From assembly GCF_000735455.1 (NCBI RefSeq), contig NZ_JMPS01000076.1, positions 42,489-106,488 on the forward strand: DNA of 64,000 nucleotides. Direction: 5' to 3'. Made by a program: the position numbers and the translations under genes. The stretch is from Yokenella regensburgei ATCC 49455 (GTDB lineage: Bacteria > Pseudomonadota > Gammaproteobacteria > Enterobacterales > Enterobacteriaceae). Shown in pieces: positions 1-8,709 of the stretch (the stretch's first letter is position 1; each line of letters starts with the position of its first letter). Below the pieces are notes generated by a model. That model saw nothing but the letters and a program-made list of their open reading frames with translations, did not search any database and was not told the DNA's origin.

Positions 1-1280
1 ACCCGAGCCAGCGGTGAACGCACCGGCGGCTGCGCGCTCCAGTAGAGGCGATATTTGAAATCAAGTTCATCGCCCGCTTTCACCGCTTTTTCCGGCTGCC
101 AGAAGCAAACGATGTTATCCAGCGTTTCGCCGGTGGTCGGGATCTCCATCAGCGAGACGGCTCCTTTCCCCCATGCGTTACGCGGCTCCACCCACAGGCT
201 CGGGCGTTTGTTGTACCAGCCCATCACGTCCTGATAGTGGCTGAAATCGCGGTCCAGCTGCAGCAGACCAAAGCCCTTCGGGTTTTTATCCATATAGGCG
301 TTGAACTGCAGTTTTTGTGGGTTATTCAGCGGACGGCAGATCCACTCACCGTTGCCCAGCCACATCGACAGACGATCGGAATCGTGGATCTGCGGGTGGA
401 TGGTGTCGCACATCCGGCGCTCGTTGTTGCCGCAGCTGAACATGCTGGTCATCGGCGCAATGCCGAGCTGCTTGATGTCTTTACGCGCGTAAACGTGGTT
501 CTCGACGTCCATAATCACCTGCGTTTGCTGGCAGTTGATGACGAACTTATAGGCGCCGGTCACGCTTGGGCTGTCGAGCAGCGCGTAGACGGTGAACACC
601 GTGGCGCCCGGTTTAACGGTTTCAAACCAGAACGAGGTGAAGTCCGGAAACTCTTCCGGCGTGTCGGTAAAGGTATCAACCGCCAGACCGCGCGCGGACA
701 GGCCGTACTGGAACGTATCATCCACGGCGCGGAAATAGCTGGCACCCAGGAACGAGACGATATCGCGACGCGCCAGCTCCGGCGCTTTGAAGGCGCGGAA
801 CCCGGCAAAACCGAGGTCGGTCTGCCCTTCCAGCTGGCGGGTATCAACCCCGGTACCGTCATATTTAAACAGCTCCGGGCGGAAGTGAATTTCACGCGCC
901 TGCTGGGTGCTGGCATCAACGGAGAACATGCGGATGCGACGGCGGAACCCCATCCCGACGTGGAAGAACTGCACATCAAGCTGGCGTTCGGGAACGTTAT
1001 TCCACAGCGATTGTGACGCATCATACTGGATGGCGTTATAGGCCTGCGGGGTCATCGTTGCCAGAGTGTCAGGCAGCGCGCGCGGCGCTCCCCCCCACGG
1101 CTGGTGCGCCAGATCCTTCGCTATCGACTGCAATACGTTGTAGTCAAAACGGCGGGTCTGGCCATCGGCGATGTTCGAATCAGCCGCGAAGGCTGCCTGG
1201 GTAAAAAGAGATGCTACGCCGGAAGTGCCACATACTGCGGCAACAGCCATTGAGGATTTTAGAAAACGTCTGCGGTTCAT
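1..1280 (-). CDS. opgD: Glucan biosynthesis protein D, 5' part (continues past the left edge)
   Basis: Periplasmic protein of osmoregulated periplasmic glucan (OPG/MDO) synthesis, thought to shape the glucan backbone. About 426 of the usual ~551 residues are in the window; the C-terminus lies beyond base 1. The N-terminus [10 protein letters not shown] carries a twin-arginine motif followed by a hydrophobic stretch and an AFA-A cleavage site, as expected for a Tat substrate. The body follows E. coli OpgD closely (recalled), for example [33 protein letters not shown] and [10 protein letters not shown] chose the ATG at 1280 because it starts the Tat signal directly; an in-frame ATG at 1310 would add ten residues. 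The next gene on the same strand is separated by a terminator, so opgD is probably transcribed alone. Confidence 0.95.
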   Translation of the reverse strand, partial: MNRRRFLKSSMAVAAVCGTSGVASLFTQAAFAADSNIADGQTRRFDYNVLQSIAKDLAHQPWGGAPRALPDTLATMTPQAYNAIQYDASQSLWNNVPERQLDVQFFHVGMGFRRRIRMFSVDASTQQAREIHFRPELFKYDGTGVDTRQLEGQTDLGFAGFRAFKAPELARRDIVSFLGASYFRAVDDTFQYGLSARGLAVDTFTDTPEEFPDFTSFWFETVKPGATVFTVYALLDSPSVTGAYKFVINCQQTQVIMDVENHVYARKDIKQLGIAPMTSMFSCGNNERRMCDTIHPQIHDSDRLSMWLGNGEWICRPLNNPQKLQFNAYMDKNPKGFGLLQLDRDFSHYQDVMGWYNKRPSLWVEPRNAWGKGAVSLMEIPTTGETLDNIVCFWQPEKAVKAGDELDFKYRLYWSAQPPVRSPLAR

Positions 1281-1430
1281 GCCTGAAAAAGCGTCCTTTA
1301 GTAAGTCCATTGATGCGCTACGGCGAAAAACAGGTGCCTCGTGAATTCGCCCACTCTAGACAAAAACGATTGATAATCCAATTGTTGGGGGCAGAAAAAT
1401 GAGGCAAAAAGGTAAATATTTTGTGTCTAT

Positions 1431-1463
1431 AAAAAAACCCCTGTCCGACATCGTCAGCAGGGG
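1431..1463 (-). terminator. Rho-independent terminator after the binding-protein gene
   Basis: On the minus strand the stem CCCCTG/CAGGGG (1438-1463) is followed by seven T (1431-1437). It lies just downstream of the stop of the amino-acid binding protein gene and separates it from opgD. Confidence 0.85.
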
Positions 1464-1490
1464 TGAAAAGTTGCAGTGGCTGTGCAGAGA

Positions 1491-2264
1491 TTACTTAACG
1501 CTGACATCAATTCCCGGGAAGTATTTCGCCGCCAGGCGGGTGATGGTGCCGTCGGCACGCACTTTGTCGATCGCCGTATCCAGCTGCTTTTTGGTCGCGT
1601 CATCGCCTTTACGAATACCGTAACCAATACCGCTACCGAGGATCGTATCGTCAGCAACCGGTTTACCAATAAAGCCAAACCCTTTGCCCTGCGGCTTGCT
1701 GAGGAACCCGGCCTGACCGGCAGCGGACATCACCAGCGAGGCATCGATACGCCCGTTAAGTAAATCTGCCCACGCCATATTCTGATCTTTGTATGACACC
1801 ACCGTGACGCCGTGCTTCTCCCAGTGCTCTTTGGCAAACGTCTCCTGAATTGAGCCCTGCAGCACGCCGATGGTTTTGCCCTTCAGCCCTTCCGGCGTCG
1901 CCTGCATACCGCTGTCGGCTTTACCCACCAGCTGCGACGGAATGCGGTAAATCGGCTGGGTGAAATCAATACTCTTACGCCGCTGCTCGGTAATGTTCAT
2001 TGCCGAGTTGATGGCATCAAACTTTTTCGCCGTCAGGCCCGGGATCAGCGCATCGAATGAGGTCTCGACCCAGCCGCATTTAAGCTCTGCGGCGGCGCAT
2101 ATCGCGTTGCCGAGTTCAATGTCGAAGCCTTCCAGCTGCCCGGCGGCGTTGCGGCTTTCAAACGGCGGGTATTCCGCTTCTACGCCGTAGCGCAGATCGC
2201 CTGCGGCAAAGGTGGAAAATGCGCTGAACATCCCGAGGGCGAGGAAAAGTGCTTTCATCTTCAT
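1491..2264 (-). CDS. Periplasmic polar amino-acid binding protein (ArgT/HisJ family), orphan
   Basis: 257-residue solute-binding protein of the family-3 extracellular type (lysine/arginine/ornithine or histidine binding proteins of ABC importers). A signal peptide (MKMKALFLALGMFSAFSTFAAG) precedes the typical opening LRYGVEAEYPPFES, the family signature GFDIELGNAICAAAELKCGW, and the later segment SFDALIPGLTAKKFDAI. The ATG at 2264 has a good ribosome site (AAGGAG). It begins 11 bases after the aminotransferase stop, so the two form an operon. No permease or ATPase gene is adjacent, so it must use a transporter encoded elsewhere (inference). Ligand not assignable from sequence alone; a basic or polar amino acid is likely. 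Confidence 0.85.
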   Translation of the reverse strand: MKMKALFLALGMFSAFSTFAAGDLRYGVEAEYPPFESRNAAGQLEGFDIELGNAICAAAELKCGWVETSFDALIPGLTAKKFDAINSAMNITEQRRKSIDFTQPIYRIPSQLVGKADSGMQATPEGLKGKTIGVLQGSIQETFAKEHWEKHGVTVVSYKDQNMAWADLLNGRIDASLVMSAAGQAGFLSKPQGKGFGFIGKPVADDTILGSGIGYGIRKGDDATKKQLDTAIDKVRADGTITRLAAKYFPGIDVSVK

Positions 2265-2275
2265 GGTATCGCTCC

Positions 2276-3445
2276 TTAACGCGGCTTAACGCGACACAGT
2301 GCCTGCGCACCGGCCCGTAATGTCGCCTCGTCTTTGGCAAAAGAGAGGCGAATCAGTTTGTTATCTGTTCCGTCGGTGTAAAACGCCGACAGCGGAATAG
2401 TGGCAACGCCGTATTCGGTTATCAGCCGCTTCACCATCTCGCTGTCGCTTTCATCGCTGAAATGCGCGTAATCCGCCAGCATGAAGAACGACCCGGCGCT
2501 TGGCAACAGGCGGAACGGCGAATCGGCCAGCAGCGTTTGCATGAGATCGCGCTTGCGCTGATAAAACGCCGACAGCGTCATCCAGGTTTGTGGATTACTC
2601 ATGTGCTCGGCAAAGGCGTACTGCATCGGCGTATCGGCCGAGAACATCATAAACTGATGCACTTTGCAGATTTCATCCATTAGCGCAGCGGGTGCCACGC
2701 AGTACCCCACGCGCCAGCCGGTGACATGAAAGGTTTTACCGAACGACGAGACAATCACGCTACGCTCGGCAAGCGCCGGATGCGTTGCCATGCCGTGATG
2801 CACTTCGCCGTCGAACACCACATGCTCGTACACTTCATCAGAGAGGATAATGATATCGGTGTGGCGGGTCAGCGCCGCCAACTGGTCGAGATCCTCACGG
2901 GAGAACACCTGGCCGCTCGGGTTATGCGGCGTATTCACGATGATCATCCGCGTTTTCGGGGTAATGGCGGCGCGTACCTCATCCCAGTTCACAGCGAAAT
3001 CCGGTACCGTGAGTTTGATAGCAACCGGCGTTGCCCCCTGCAGGCGAACAATCGGCGCATAGCTGTCGAAGGAAGGTTCGAAATAGATAACCTCATCGCC
3101 GGGGTGCACCAGCCCGCTAATGGCGGAATAGAGCCCTTCGCTGGCGCTGGCGGTCACCAGAATTTCGTCATCAACGTCGTAGGTGGTGCCGTAGTGGCCG
3201 GTAATTTTCTCCGCGATGCGCTCCTTTAGCGCCCGCAGGCCGGTCATCGGCGCGTACTGGTTGCGCCCCTCTTCCATCGCCTTCGTGACACCCGCCATCA
3301 GCGCGGCATCGCAGGAGAAATTTGGCGCTCCCTGAGAGAGGTTAATGGCGCCGTGCTGCGCCGAAAGCTGGCCAATCACGGTAAAAATCGTGGTGCCGAC
3401 ATCGGGTAATTTAGAACGCGTTTTCACAGGTGTACGAACAGTCAT
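2276..3445 (-). CDS. PLP-dependent aminotransferase, YbdL-like (methionine/2-oxo acid)
   Basis: 389-residue class I/II aminotransferase. Visible family features: INLSQGAPNF near the N-terminus, NQYAPMTGLRALKERIA, the cofactor-ring region TASASEGLYSAI, NTPHNPSGQVFS, SDEVYEH, the PLP lysine in VSSFGKTFHVTGWRVGY and the carboxylate-binding arginine in LIRLSFAK. It resembles E. coli YbdL, a methionine aminotransferase, more than AspC, but is clearly diverged from it, so it is probably a paralogue and the substrate is inferred. It is the first gene of an operon with the binding protein and is divergent from a LysR gene, the usual arrangement for a substrate-induced amino-acid utilisation cassette. 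Confidence 0.85.
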   Translation of the reverse strand: MTVRTPVKTRSKLPDVGTTIFTVIGQLSAQHGAINLSQGAPNFSCDAALMAGVTKAMEEGRNQYAPMTGLRALKERIAEKITGHYGTTYDVDDEILVTASASEGLYSAISGLVHPGDEVIYFEPSFDSYAPIVRLQGATPVAIKLTVPDFAVNWDEVRAAITPKTRMIIVNTPHNPSGQVFSREDLDQLAALTRHTDIIILSDEVYEHVVFDGEVHHGMATHPALAERSVIVSSFGKTFHVTGWRVGYCVAPAALMDEICKVHQFMMFSADTPMQYAFAEHMSNPQTWMTLSAFYQRKRDLMQTLLADSPFRLLPSAGSFFMLADYAHFSDESDSEMVKRLITEYGVATIPLSAFYTDGTDNKLIRLSFAKDEATLRAGAQALCRVKPR

Positions 3446-3557
3446 TATTTTTCCCTTCTCGATTCAGGTGCATAACTATTCAAACCAAAGTCAGTTGTGG
3501 CGACAAACGAATTGTTGTCATAATAGCCATGAGAAAAACGCATAGCTGGAGCCTCTG

Positions 3558-4406
3558 ATGTCGCGTAGCACCCTGCCGCTGAATGCCGTTGAAACCTTCC
3601 TCGTGACCGCCCGTCATCTCAACCTGACCCATGCGGCGCGCGAGCTGTGCCTGACCCAGGGCGCGGTGAGCCGCAAAATTGCCTCGCTGGAGAGCTGGTT
3701 CGGGTTTCCGCTCTTTGAACGTCACGCCCGGGGGCTGCGCCTGTCGCCGCACGGCAGCGCGCTATATCCCGAGCTTTTAAGCGCGTTCAGCAAAATGCTG
3801 GTGATTGCCGAGCAGGCCCGCCAGCAGCAGACCGTGGTGCGCTTAAAAGCGCCGACCTGCGCCATGCGCTGGCTGGTGCCGCGCCTGATTGCCATTGAAC
3901 AACGCTACCCGGAGCTGCAAATTGCGCTCACCACCACCACCGCCCATCAGGTGAACTTCAAGACCGAACCCTTCGATGCCGCGATTGTCTTTGGCCCACA
4001 TCTGACCATGGGTGACCTGCTGTTTGAAGAGTCGTTAACGCCGGTGTTAAGCCCGGTTCTCGCCTGTGACAGCCCGCTACAGGGGAAAACCTTTTTGCAC
4101 CCTACTCGCGATAAAACCGACTGGACGCTGTGGCTGGCGGGCTACGCCCCCGTCGAGCCGGTGGCTATGCAAAAAAATCAACACTTCGACACCATGGATC
4201 TGGCGATCACCGCCGCGGTGCAGGGATTTGGCGTGGCAATTGCCGACGAAACGCTGGTAGAAGAGGATTTACGCGGTGGACGGCTGGTGCGTCCTTATGC
4301 ACTGAGTGTGAAAACCGGCGCCAGCTACCGCCTGCTGCTGCGGGAATCTCCCGGCAAGGCGGACGGGCTGGCGCGGTTTCGCGAGGAGCTGGTTAATCCA
4401 GGGTAA
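3558..4406 (+). CDS. LysR-type transcriptional regulator (GcvA/AmpR-like)
   Basis: 282 residues. Winged helix-turn-helix at the N-terminus (LNLTHAARELCLTQGAVSRKIASLE) followed by a periplasmic-binding-like effector domain from about residue 90. The opening PLNAVETFLVTARHLNLTHAA is characteristic of the GcvA/AmpR branch. It is divergent from the aminotransferase/binding-protein operon with 112 bases between starts, so it most likely controls that operon from the shared region. Its last 14 bases overlap the end of the convergent carboxylesterase gene. Confidence 0.85.
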   Translation: MSRSTLPLNAVETFLVTARHLNLTHAARELCLTQGAVSRKIASLESWFGFPLFERHARGLRLSPHGSALYPELLSAFSKMLVIAEQARQQQTVVRLKAPTCAMRWLVPRLIAIEQRYPELQIALTTTTAHQVNFKTEPFDAAIVFGPHLTMGDLLFEESLTPVLSPVLACDSPLQGKTFLHPTRDKTDWTLWLAGYAPVEPVAMQKNQHFDTMDLAITAAVQGFGVAIADETLVEEDLRGGRLVRPYALSVKTGASYRLLLRESPGKADGLARFREELVNPG

Positions 4407-5901
4407 CGTGGTGCTTCATCACCCGCTTAAAGAGCGCCAGCCTGGCGCGCATAAAGCGTTTTTCGAGCTTAAACCCGGCGCGCTTGTCTAAGCCAATCCG
4501 CAGCAGGCGGTCGCGGCCTTTTACGCTGGCAGGCCAGCGTGTCACGCCGTTCAGCGTAGTGTGTTCCCGGCTGGCGTGACGGGCGAAATTCACCCAGAAA
4601 TCGGCCACATGTCCGGCAAAGGCGACGTCGTTATCGTTCACGTACTGGCGCGCGGGCTCCGCTAAACGCAGCGTGTCGAACACGTATGGCACTTCGTTAC
4701 CGTGCCAGGTGCCGTGTTGATAGGTCTCATGCTCGGCCTCGGCGACGTAGTCGAACCAGTAGCGCCAGCAGGGTTCGCCTGCGCGCTGCTGCGCCTGCAT
4801 CACCACATAACCCAGCGTGGTAAATGCCATATCGCGACACACCTGACGCCCGAGCGCGGCATCTCCCCTGACGCCGGGATACAGCAGCTTAATCAGCCCG
4901 AGGCCCAGCCGTCGATCGCGGCGCAGCTTCTGGATCTCCTGCGCCACATCTACGCCAAACACCTCCATGACGCTGGCTTCGTCGCTGTTTGAGCCCACCA
5001 TCACCGGCATCGGGTGCTGCGCGCCGGCGAAGAAAACATCCAGCATCGGGTGCGGGAGCACGGCATCGCCGGAAATGGGCGTAGGCCCCCGGTTGAGCGG
5101 CGCTTCCAACGGCCAGAACGCCTCCGCCGGGATAGCGCGCAGTTCATCGGCGGTAGCCCGTTCGAAACCGAAATGGGCGGCAATCTGCTCGCCTTTGACC
5201 AGCGCATCACCGCGCGGCGTATCCGGCAGCGTATACCCGCTCTGAATAATCGCCTTGTGGAACAGCCCTTTCGCTTTCGGCGAGGCCAGCAGCGACAGCA
5301 CGCTGCGCGCCCCGGCGGATTCACCGAACAGGGTAATGTTTTCGGCATCGCCGCCAAACGCGGCAATGTTATCGCGCACCCACTGCAGGGCGGTGATTTG
5401 ATCGAGTAGCGCGAAGTTATAGAGCCGCTCACCGTCCTCATTCTCAAGCGCCGGATGGGCAAAGAAGCCCAGGTGTCCGAGGCGATAGTTGAGCGTAACC
5501 ACCACAACGCCGCGTCCGGCCAGCGCCTTGCCGTCGTAGGGTGGCAGGCTGCCGGAGCCAATGGTAAAACCACCGCCGTGCAGCCAGACCATCACCGGCA
5601 GGGGTTCACTGCGCACCGCCGGAGACCAGACGTTGAGATACAAACAATCTTCGGAGAACTGGCCCGGGTCACCGCCGCCGAGCTCGCAGCAGTAATCGAG
5701 ACTTTGCCAGCTCGCGGGAGAAAAGGTATTGGCGACGCGAACGTCCTGCCAGGGCTCAACCGGCTGCGGCGCACGCCAGCGCAGTGGCCCTGTGGGCGGC
5801 GCGGCATAGGGGATGCCACGCCAGAGGTGAATATTGCCATCCACGACGCCCGCCAGCGGGCCATGAGTGGTCATAACGAGGGGTGTTGAGGGGTTCTGCA
5901 T
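4393..5901 (-). CDS. Type-B carboxylesterase (alpha/beta hydrolase)
   Basis: 502 residues of the PnbA/cholinesterase-like carboxylesterase family, hydrolysing carboxylic esters. Features: GPLAGVVDGNIHLWRGIPYAAPP at the N-terminus, SEDCLYLNVWSP, oxyanion-hole HGGGF, nucleophile elbow TLFGESAGARS, and a late catalytic-His region GTWHGNEVPYVF. No signal peptide, so probably cytoplasmic. The open frame continues upstream to 6078, but the ATG at 5901 has a good ribosome site (AAGGACG) and gives the family N-terminus, while the extension overlaps ydcJ. It is not part of the E. coli gene order here (which has ydcJ next to opgD), so it belongs to the inserted cassette. Natural substrate unknown. Confidence 0.88.
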   Translation of the reverse strand: MQNPSTPLVMTTHGPLAGVVDGNIHLWRGIPYAAPPTGPLRWRAPQPVEPWQDVRVANTFSPASWQSLDYCCELGGGDPGQFSEDCLYLNVWSPAVRSEPLPVMVWLHGGGFTIGSGSLPPYDGKALAGRGVVVVTLNYRLGHLGFFAHPALENEDGERLYNFALLDQITALQWVRDNIAAFGGDAENITLFGESAGARSVLSLLASPKAKGLFHKAIIQSGYTLPDTPRGDALVKGEQIAAHFGFERATADELRAIPAEAFWPLEAPLNRGPTPISGDAVLPHPMLDVFFAGAQHPMPVMVGSNSDEASVMEVFGVDVAQEIQKLRRDRRLGLGLIKLLYPGVRGDAALGRQVCRDMAFTTLGYVVMQAQQRAGEPCWRYWFDYVAEAEHETYQHGTWHGNEVPYVFDTLRLAEPARQYVNDNDVAFAGHVADFWVNFARHASREHTTLNGVTRWPASVKGRDRLLRIGLDKRAGFKLEKRFMRARLALFKRVMKHHVTLD

Positions 5902-5941
5902 GATCCGTCCTTCTACTGCACACCCCTGCAGATTACCTGTT

Positions 5942-7285
5942 TCAGAGCAGACCGCAACGTCGTTTACTGCGATCTTCTGCCTGTTGATACAAGGTAAACT
6001 CATCCAGCACCGGGCAGCCGAGCGCTTCTTCAAATGCCAGGCGGCTTGAGTTACCGTGGCTGCGGGCCTGGGTTTCATTACCGAGATTCGACTGGAATAT
6101 CCCCGCCGCGCTCACCGGCAGGAAGTCCTCATAGGTGATGGGCTGCGCCACCACCCACCCGCGTTCAATCAGCGGCTGCGGATCATCGCCCGGGCGAATG
6201 GCGTGACGATGCGCCTCTCCGGCAGGGGTCAGACGGTAGCGGAAATAGGCCAGCTCCTGACGACGCATCAGCAGTTCACTGTCCGGGAAGGCTTTGAAGA
6301 TATCCAGCAGATGCTGCTGATGGCTCAGGTTATCCTTGCCGGTTCCCGCATCGCCCAGCAGCGAGTCGTACAGCTCGCGGCCTTTTGGCGTCAGCGCCAC
6401 GCCGCGCTGTTCAATTTCCCCAAAGCGCGCGGTATGGGTCCCCAGGTGTTCACCGGCGAACAGGACTTTCTCCTCCAGCGCTTTAAAGCTGGTCTGGCGC
6501 AGTAAAATCGGTACTTCACGGCGCGGCGGCCCTTCGATCAGCACCTTGGGGGTGATCCCACGCTCCGGCATCAGCGCCTGCACCCGGTCAATATCGAGCG
6601 TGCGCGGCGTGAGATGGTTGATATGACAGCCCGGGAAGCACACCACGTCGGCAATCAGGCGGTGCTCGTCGTGCAGGGCCTGGTAGGTTTCCTGGTCAAC
6701 CGTCGCGTGCTGGTGCCAGCGGAAGGTTTCCAGCGCTTCGCGGACAAACTCCTGCGCCTCGGCTTCGGTCAGCGCCCCCTGCTTCTCATGACGCGCAATC
6801 AGCTCGCGGCAGCGCGGAGTAAAAATATCGCGTTTAGCAAGAATGCTGGCCGCACGTTTGCGCAGCACAGCGTTATCGATAAGCTCAAGGCGCAGCAGCG
6901 AGGTAAACACGCGGAAGGGGTTACGGGCGAGCGAGCTGTCATCTACCGGACGAAACGCCGTGGAGTGCACCGGCACGCCCGCCTGGGAAAGATCGTAATA
7001 GCTGACCGGGTACATCCCCATGATGGCAAACATCCGCCGCAGCGTGGAAAGCTCTTCGGCGCTGCCGACGCGAATAGCGCCGTGGCGCTCTACGTTCAGC
7101 CGCGCCAGTTCATCGGCGTTGGCTAATTTTTCATGCAGCTTAGGATTGTGCTCCAGTACCGCCAGATTGACGTCCGCCACCAGCTCCAGCAAGGTACCGT
7201 ACTGCGGAACTTCCTGCTGGTACATCGCCGACATTGCCTGCGAAAAGTGCTCCCGAATCTCATCCGCCGTGATGGTGTTCGCCAT
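5942..7285 (-). CDS. ydcJ: 2-oxoadipate dioxygenase/decarboxylase family protein YdcJ (DUF1338)
   Basis: 447 residues, the same length as E. coli YdcJ. The family (HglS) is an Fe(II) enzyme with a VOC-like fold that converts 2-oxoadipate to 2-hydroxyglutarate, known from D-lysine catabolism in Pseudomonas; the substrate in enterobacteria is less certain. Candidate metal ligands are visible: His68 (ERHGAIR), the pair His221/His224 (CHINHLTPRTLDID) and Glu290/Glu292 (RFGEIEQRG). The ATG at 7285 gives the exact family length; the open frame extends upstream to 7402 without homology. Divergent from ydcI, as in E. coli, so YdcI may act in the 233-base region between them. Confidence 0.92.
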   Translation of the reverse strand: MANTITADEIREHFSQAMSAMYQQEVPQYGTLLELVADVNLAVLEHNPKLHEKLANADELARLNVERHGAIRVGSAEELSTLRRMFAIMGMYPVSYYDLSQAGVPVHSTAFRPVDDSSLARNPFRVFTSLLRLELIDNAVLRKRAASILAKRDIFTPRCRELIARHEKQGALTEAEAQEFVREALETFRWHQHATVDQETYQALHDEHRLIADVVCFPGCHINHLTPRTLDIDRVQALMPERGITPKVLIEGPPRREVPILLRQTSFKALEEKVLFAGEHLGTHTARFGEIEQRGVALTPKGRELYDSLLGDAGTGKDNLSHQQHLLDIFKAFPDSELLMRRQELAYFRYRLTPAGEAHRHAIRPGDDPQPLIERGWVVAQPITYEDFLPVSAAGIFQSNLGNETQARSHGNSSRLAFEEALGCPVLDEFTLYQQAEDRSKRRCGLL

Positions 7286-7518
7286 GATCTCATGTCTCCA
7301 GTGAATATTACCTGGAGTGTAGAGAAGGCCATCGATTCGCGTTGGGGAGAATGTATAAATTGTGATCGCGGATGCGATGGTTTGCGCAAAAAACGAGCTC
7401 AAAAGCAGAAATTACTTGTAAGTCAAACAGATCGAATGTTAATAATATTTTGCTAGCAGGTTATCAAAATTAAACAACTTTACTTGTTTCTCTCGTCGCT
7501 CTGTTTTTAACATTCACT

Positions 7519-8442
7519 ATGGAAAAAAACGGTTTGTTCAGTCAGCGCATCCGCTTGCGCCATTTGCATACATTCGTTGCCGTCGCCCAACAGGGAACTC
7601 TGGGGCGCGCGGCTGAAACCCTTAACCTCAGCCAGCCAGCGCTGTCTAAAACGCTGAATGAGCTGGAGCAGCTTACCGGCACGCGACTTTTTGAACGCGG
7701 GCGGCTGGGCGCGCAGCTGACGCTGATGGGGGAACAGTTCCTCACGCATGCGGTGAGAGTGCTCGATGCCCTGAACACCGCCGGGCAGTCCCTCACGCGT
7801 AAAGAAGGCCAGGAAAACGACATTGTGCGCGTGGGTGCCCTGCCCACCGCCGCGCTCGGTATTCTTCCTGCCGTCATTGGTCAGTTCCATAAAGAGCAGA
7901 AAGACATCACCCTCCAGGTTGCCACCATGAGCAACCCGATGCTGCTTGCCGGGTTGAAAACCGGTGAAATCGATCTCGGTATTGGCCGGATGTCCGATCC
8001 TGAGCTGATGAGCGGCCTGAACTACGAGCTGCTGTTCCTCGAATCACTAAAACTGGTTGTGCGCCCGAATCATCCGCTGCTACAGGAAACCATGACCTTA
8101 AGCCGGGTGATGGAGTGGCCGGTGGTTGCTTCGCCAAAAGGCACGGTTCCGCGCCAGATTGCCGATACGCTGCTGCAAAGCCAGGGCTGTAAAATGCCGG
8201 CAGGCTGCATTGAGACGCTGTCGGCTTCGCTCTCACGCCAGCTTACCGTCGACTATGACTACGTGTGGTTTGTGCCATCCGGTGCGGTGAAAGATGATTT
8301 GCGCCGCGCCGCGCTGGTTTCGCTGCCGATCCCGGTACCAGGAGCCGGTGAGCCGATCGGGATTATCACCCGTGTGGATCCTCAGCACTCGACCGCGGTA
8401 CAGACGCTGCTGAGCGCGATTCGAAAATCCATGCCGGGTTGA
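7519..8442 (+). CDS. ydcI: LysR-type transcriptional regulator YdcI
   Basis: 307 residues, close to E. coli YdcI along its length: RIRLRHLHTFVAVAQQGTLGRAAETLNLSQPALSKTLNELE forms the winged helix-turn-helix, followed by the effector domain (VGALPTAALGILPAVIGQF, GLKTGEIDLGIGRMSDPELM). YdcI is a conserved regulator that has been linked to acid/pH responses in enterobacteria. It belongs to the CbpR/GbpR-like LysR branch. Divergent from ydcJ with 233 bases between starts; LysR proteins commonly repress themselves and control the divergent gene. Confidence 0.93.
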   Translation: MEKNGLFSQRIRLRHLHTFVAVAQQGTLGRAAETLNLSQPALSKTLNELEQLTGTRLFERGRLGAQLTLMGEQFLTHAVRVLDALNTAGQSLTRKEGQENDIVRVGALPTAALGILPAVIGQFHKEQKDITLQVATMSNPMLLAGLKTGEIDLGIGRMSDPELMSGLNYELLFLESLKLVVRPNHPLLQETMTLSRVMEWPVVASPKGTVPRQIADTLLQSQGCKMPAGCIETLSASLSRQLTVDYDYVWFVPSGAVKDDLRRAALVSLPIPVPGAGEPIGIITRVDPQHSTAVQTLLSAIRKSMPG

Positions 8443-8570
8443 TAAGCTACCGGGCACGCGGCTGCAGAATATATCAGCACCTTAGATTCAGGCGGTGAAA
8501 GAGCGGGTACTTAGCTCACTTTGAAGGTGAGTCGCTGTCGAAAAAAAGCATCTACTGTGAACTGAGAATG

Positions 8571-8654
8571 CCCGGTGCGCTTCGCTTACCGGGCCTACAA
8601 TCCGCTGAATAATTGGGTTTTGTAGGCCGGATAAGCAAAGCGCCATCCGGCAAA
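8571..8654. repeat. REP pair (BIME-like) between ydcI and trg
   Basis: Two inverted REP-type units: 8571-8600 (CCCGGTGCGCTTCGCTTACC then GGGCCTACAA) and 8621-8654 (TTGTAGGCCGGATAAGCAAA then GCGCCATCCGGC). Both have the typical GCCGGAT/TTATCCGGCCTAC core and stand head to head between two convergent genes, where such elements bind gyrase or stabilise mRNA ends. Confidence 0.85.
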
Positions 8655-8709
8655 ACCGCGACGCAGGGGGCTGCGATCACTCTCAGGGACCCGCAGGTCC
8701 CTTTAATTG

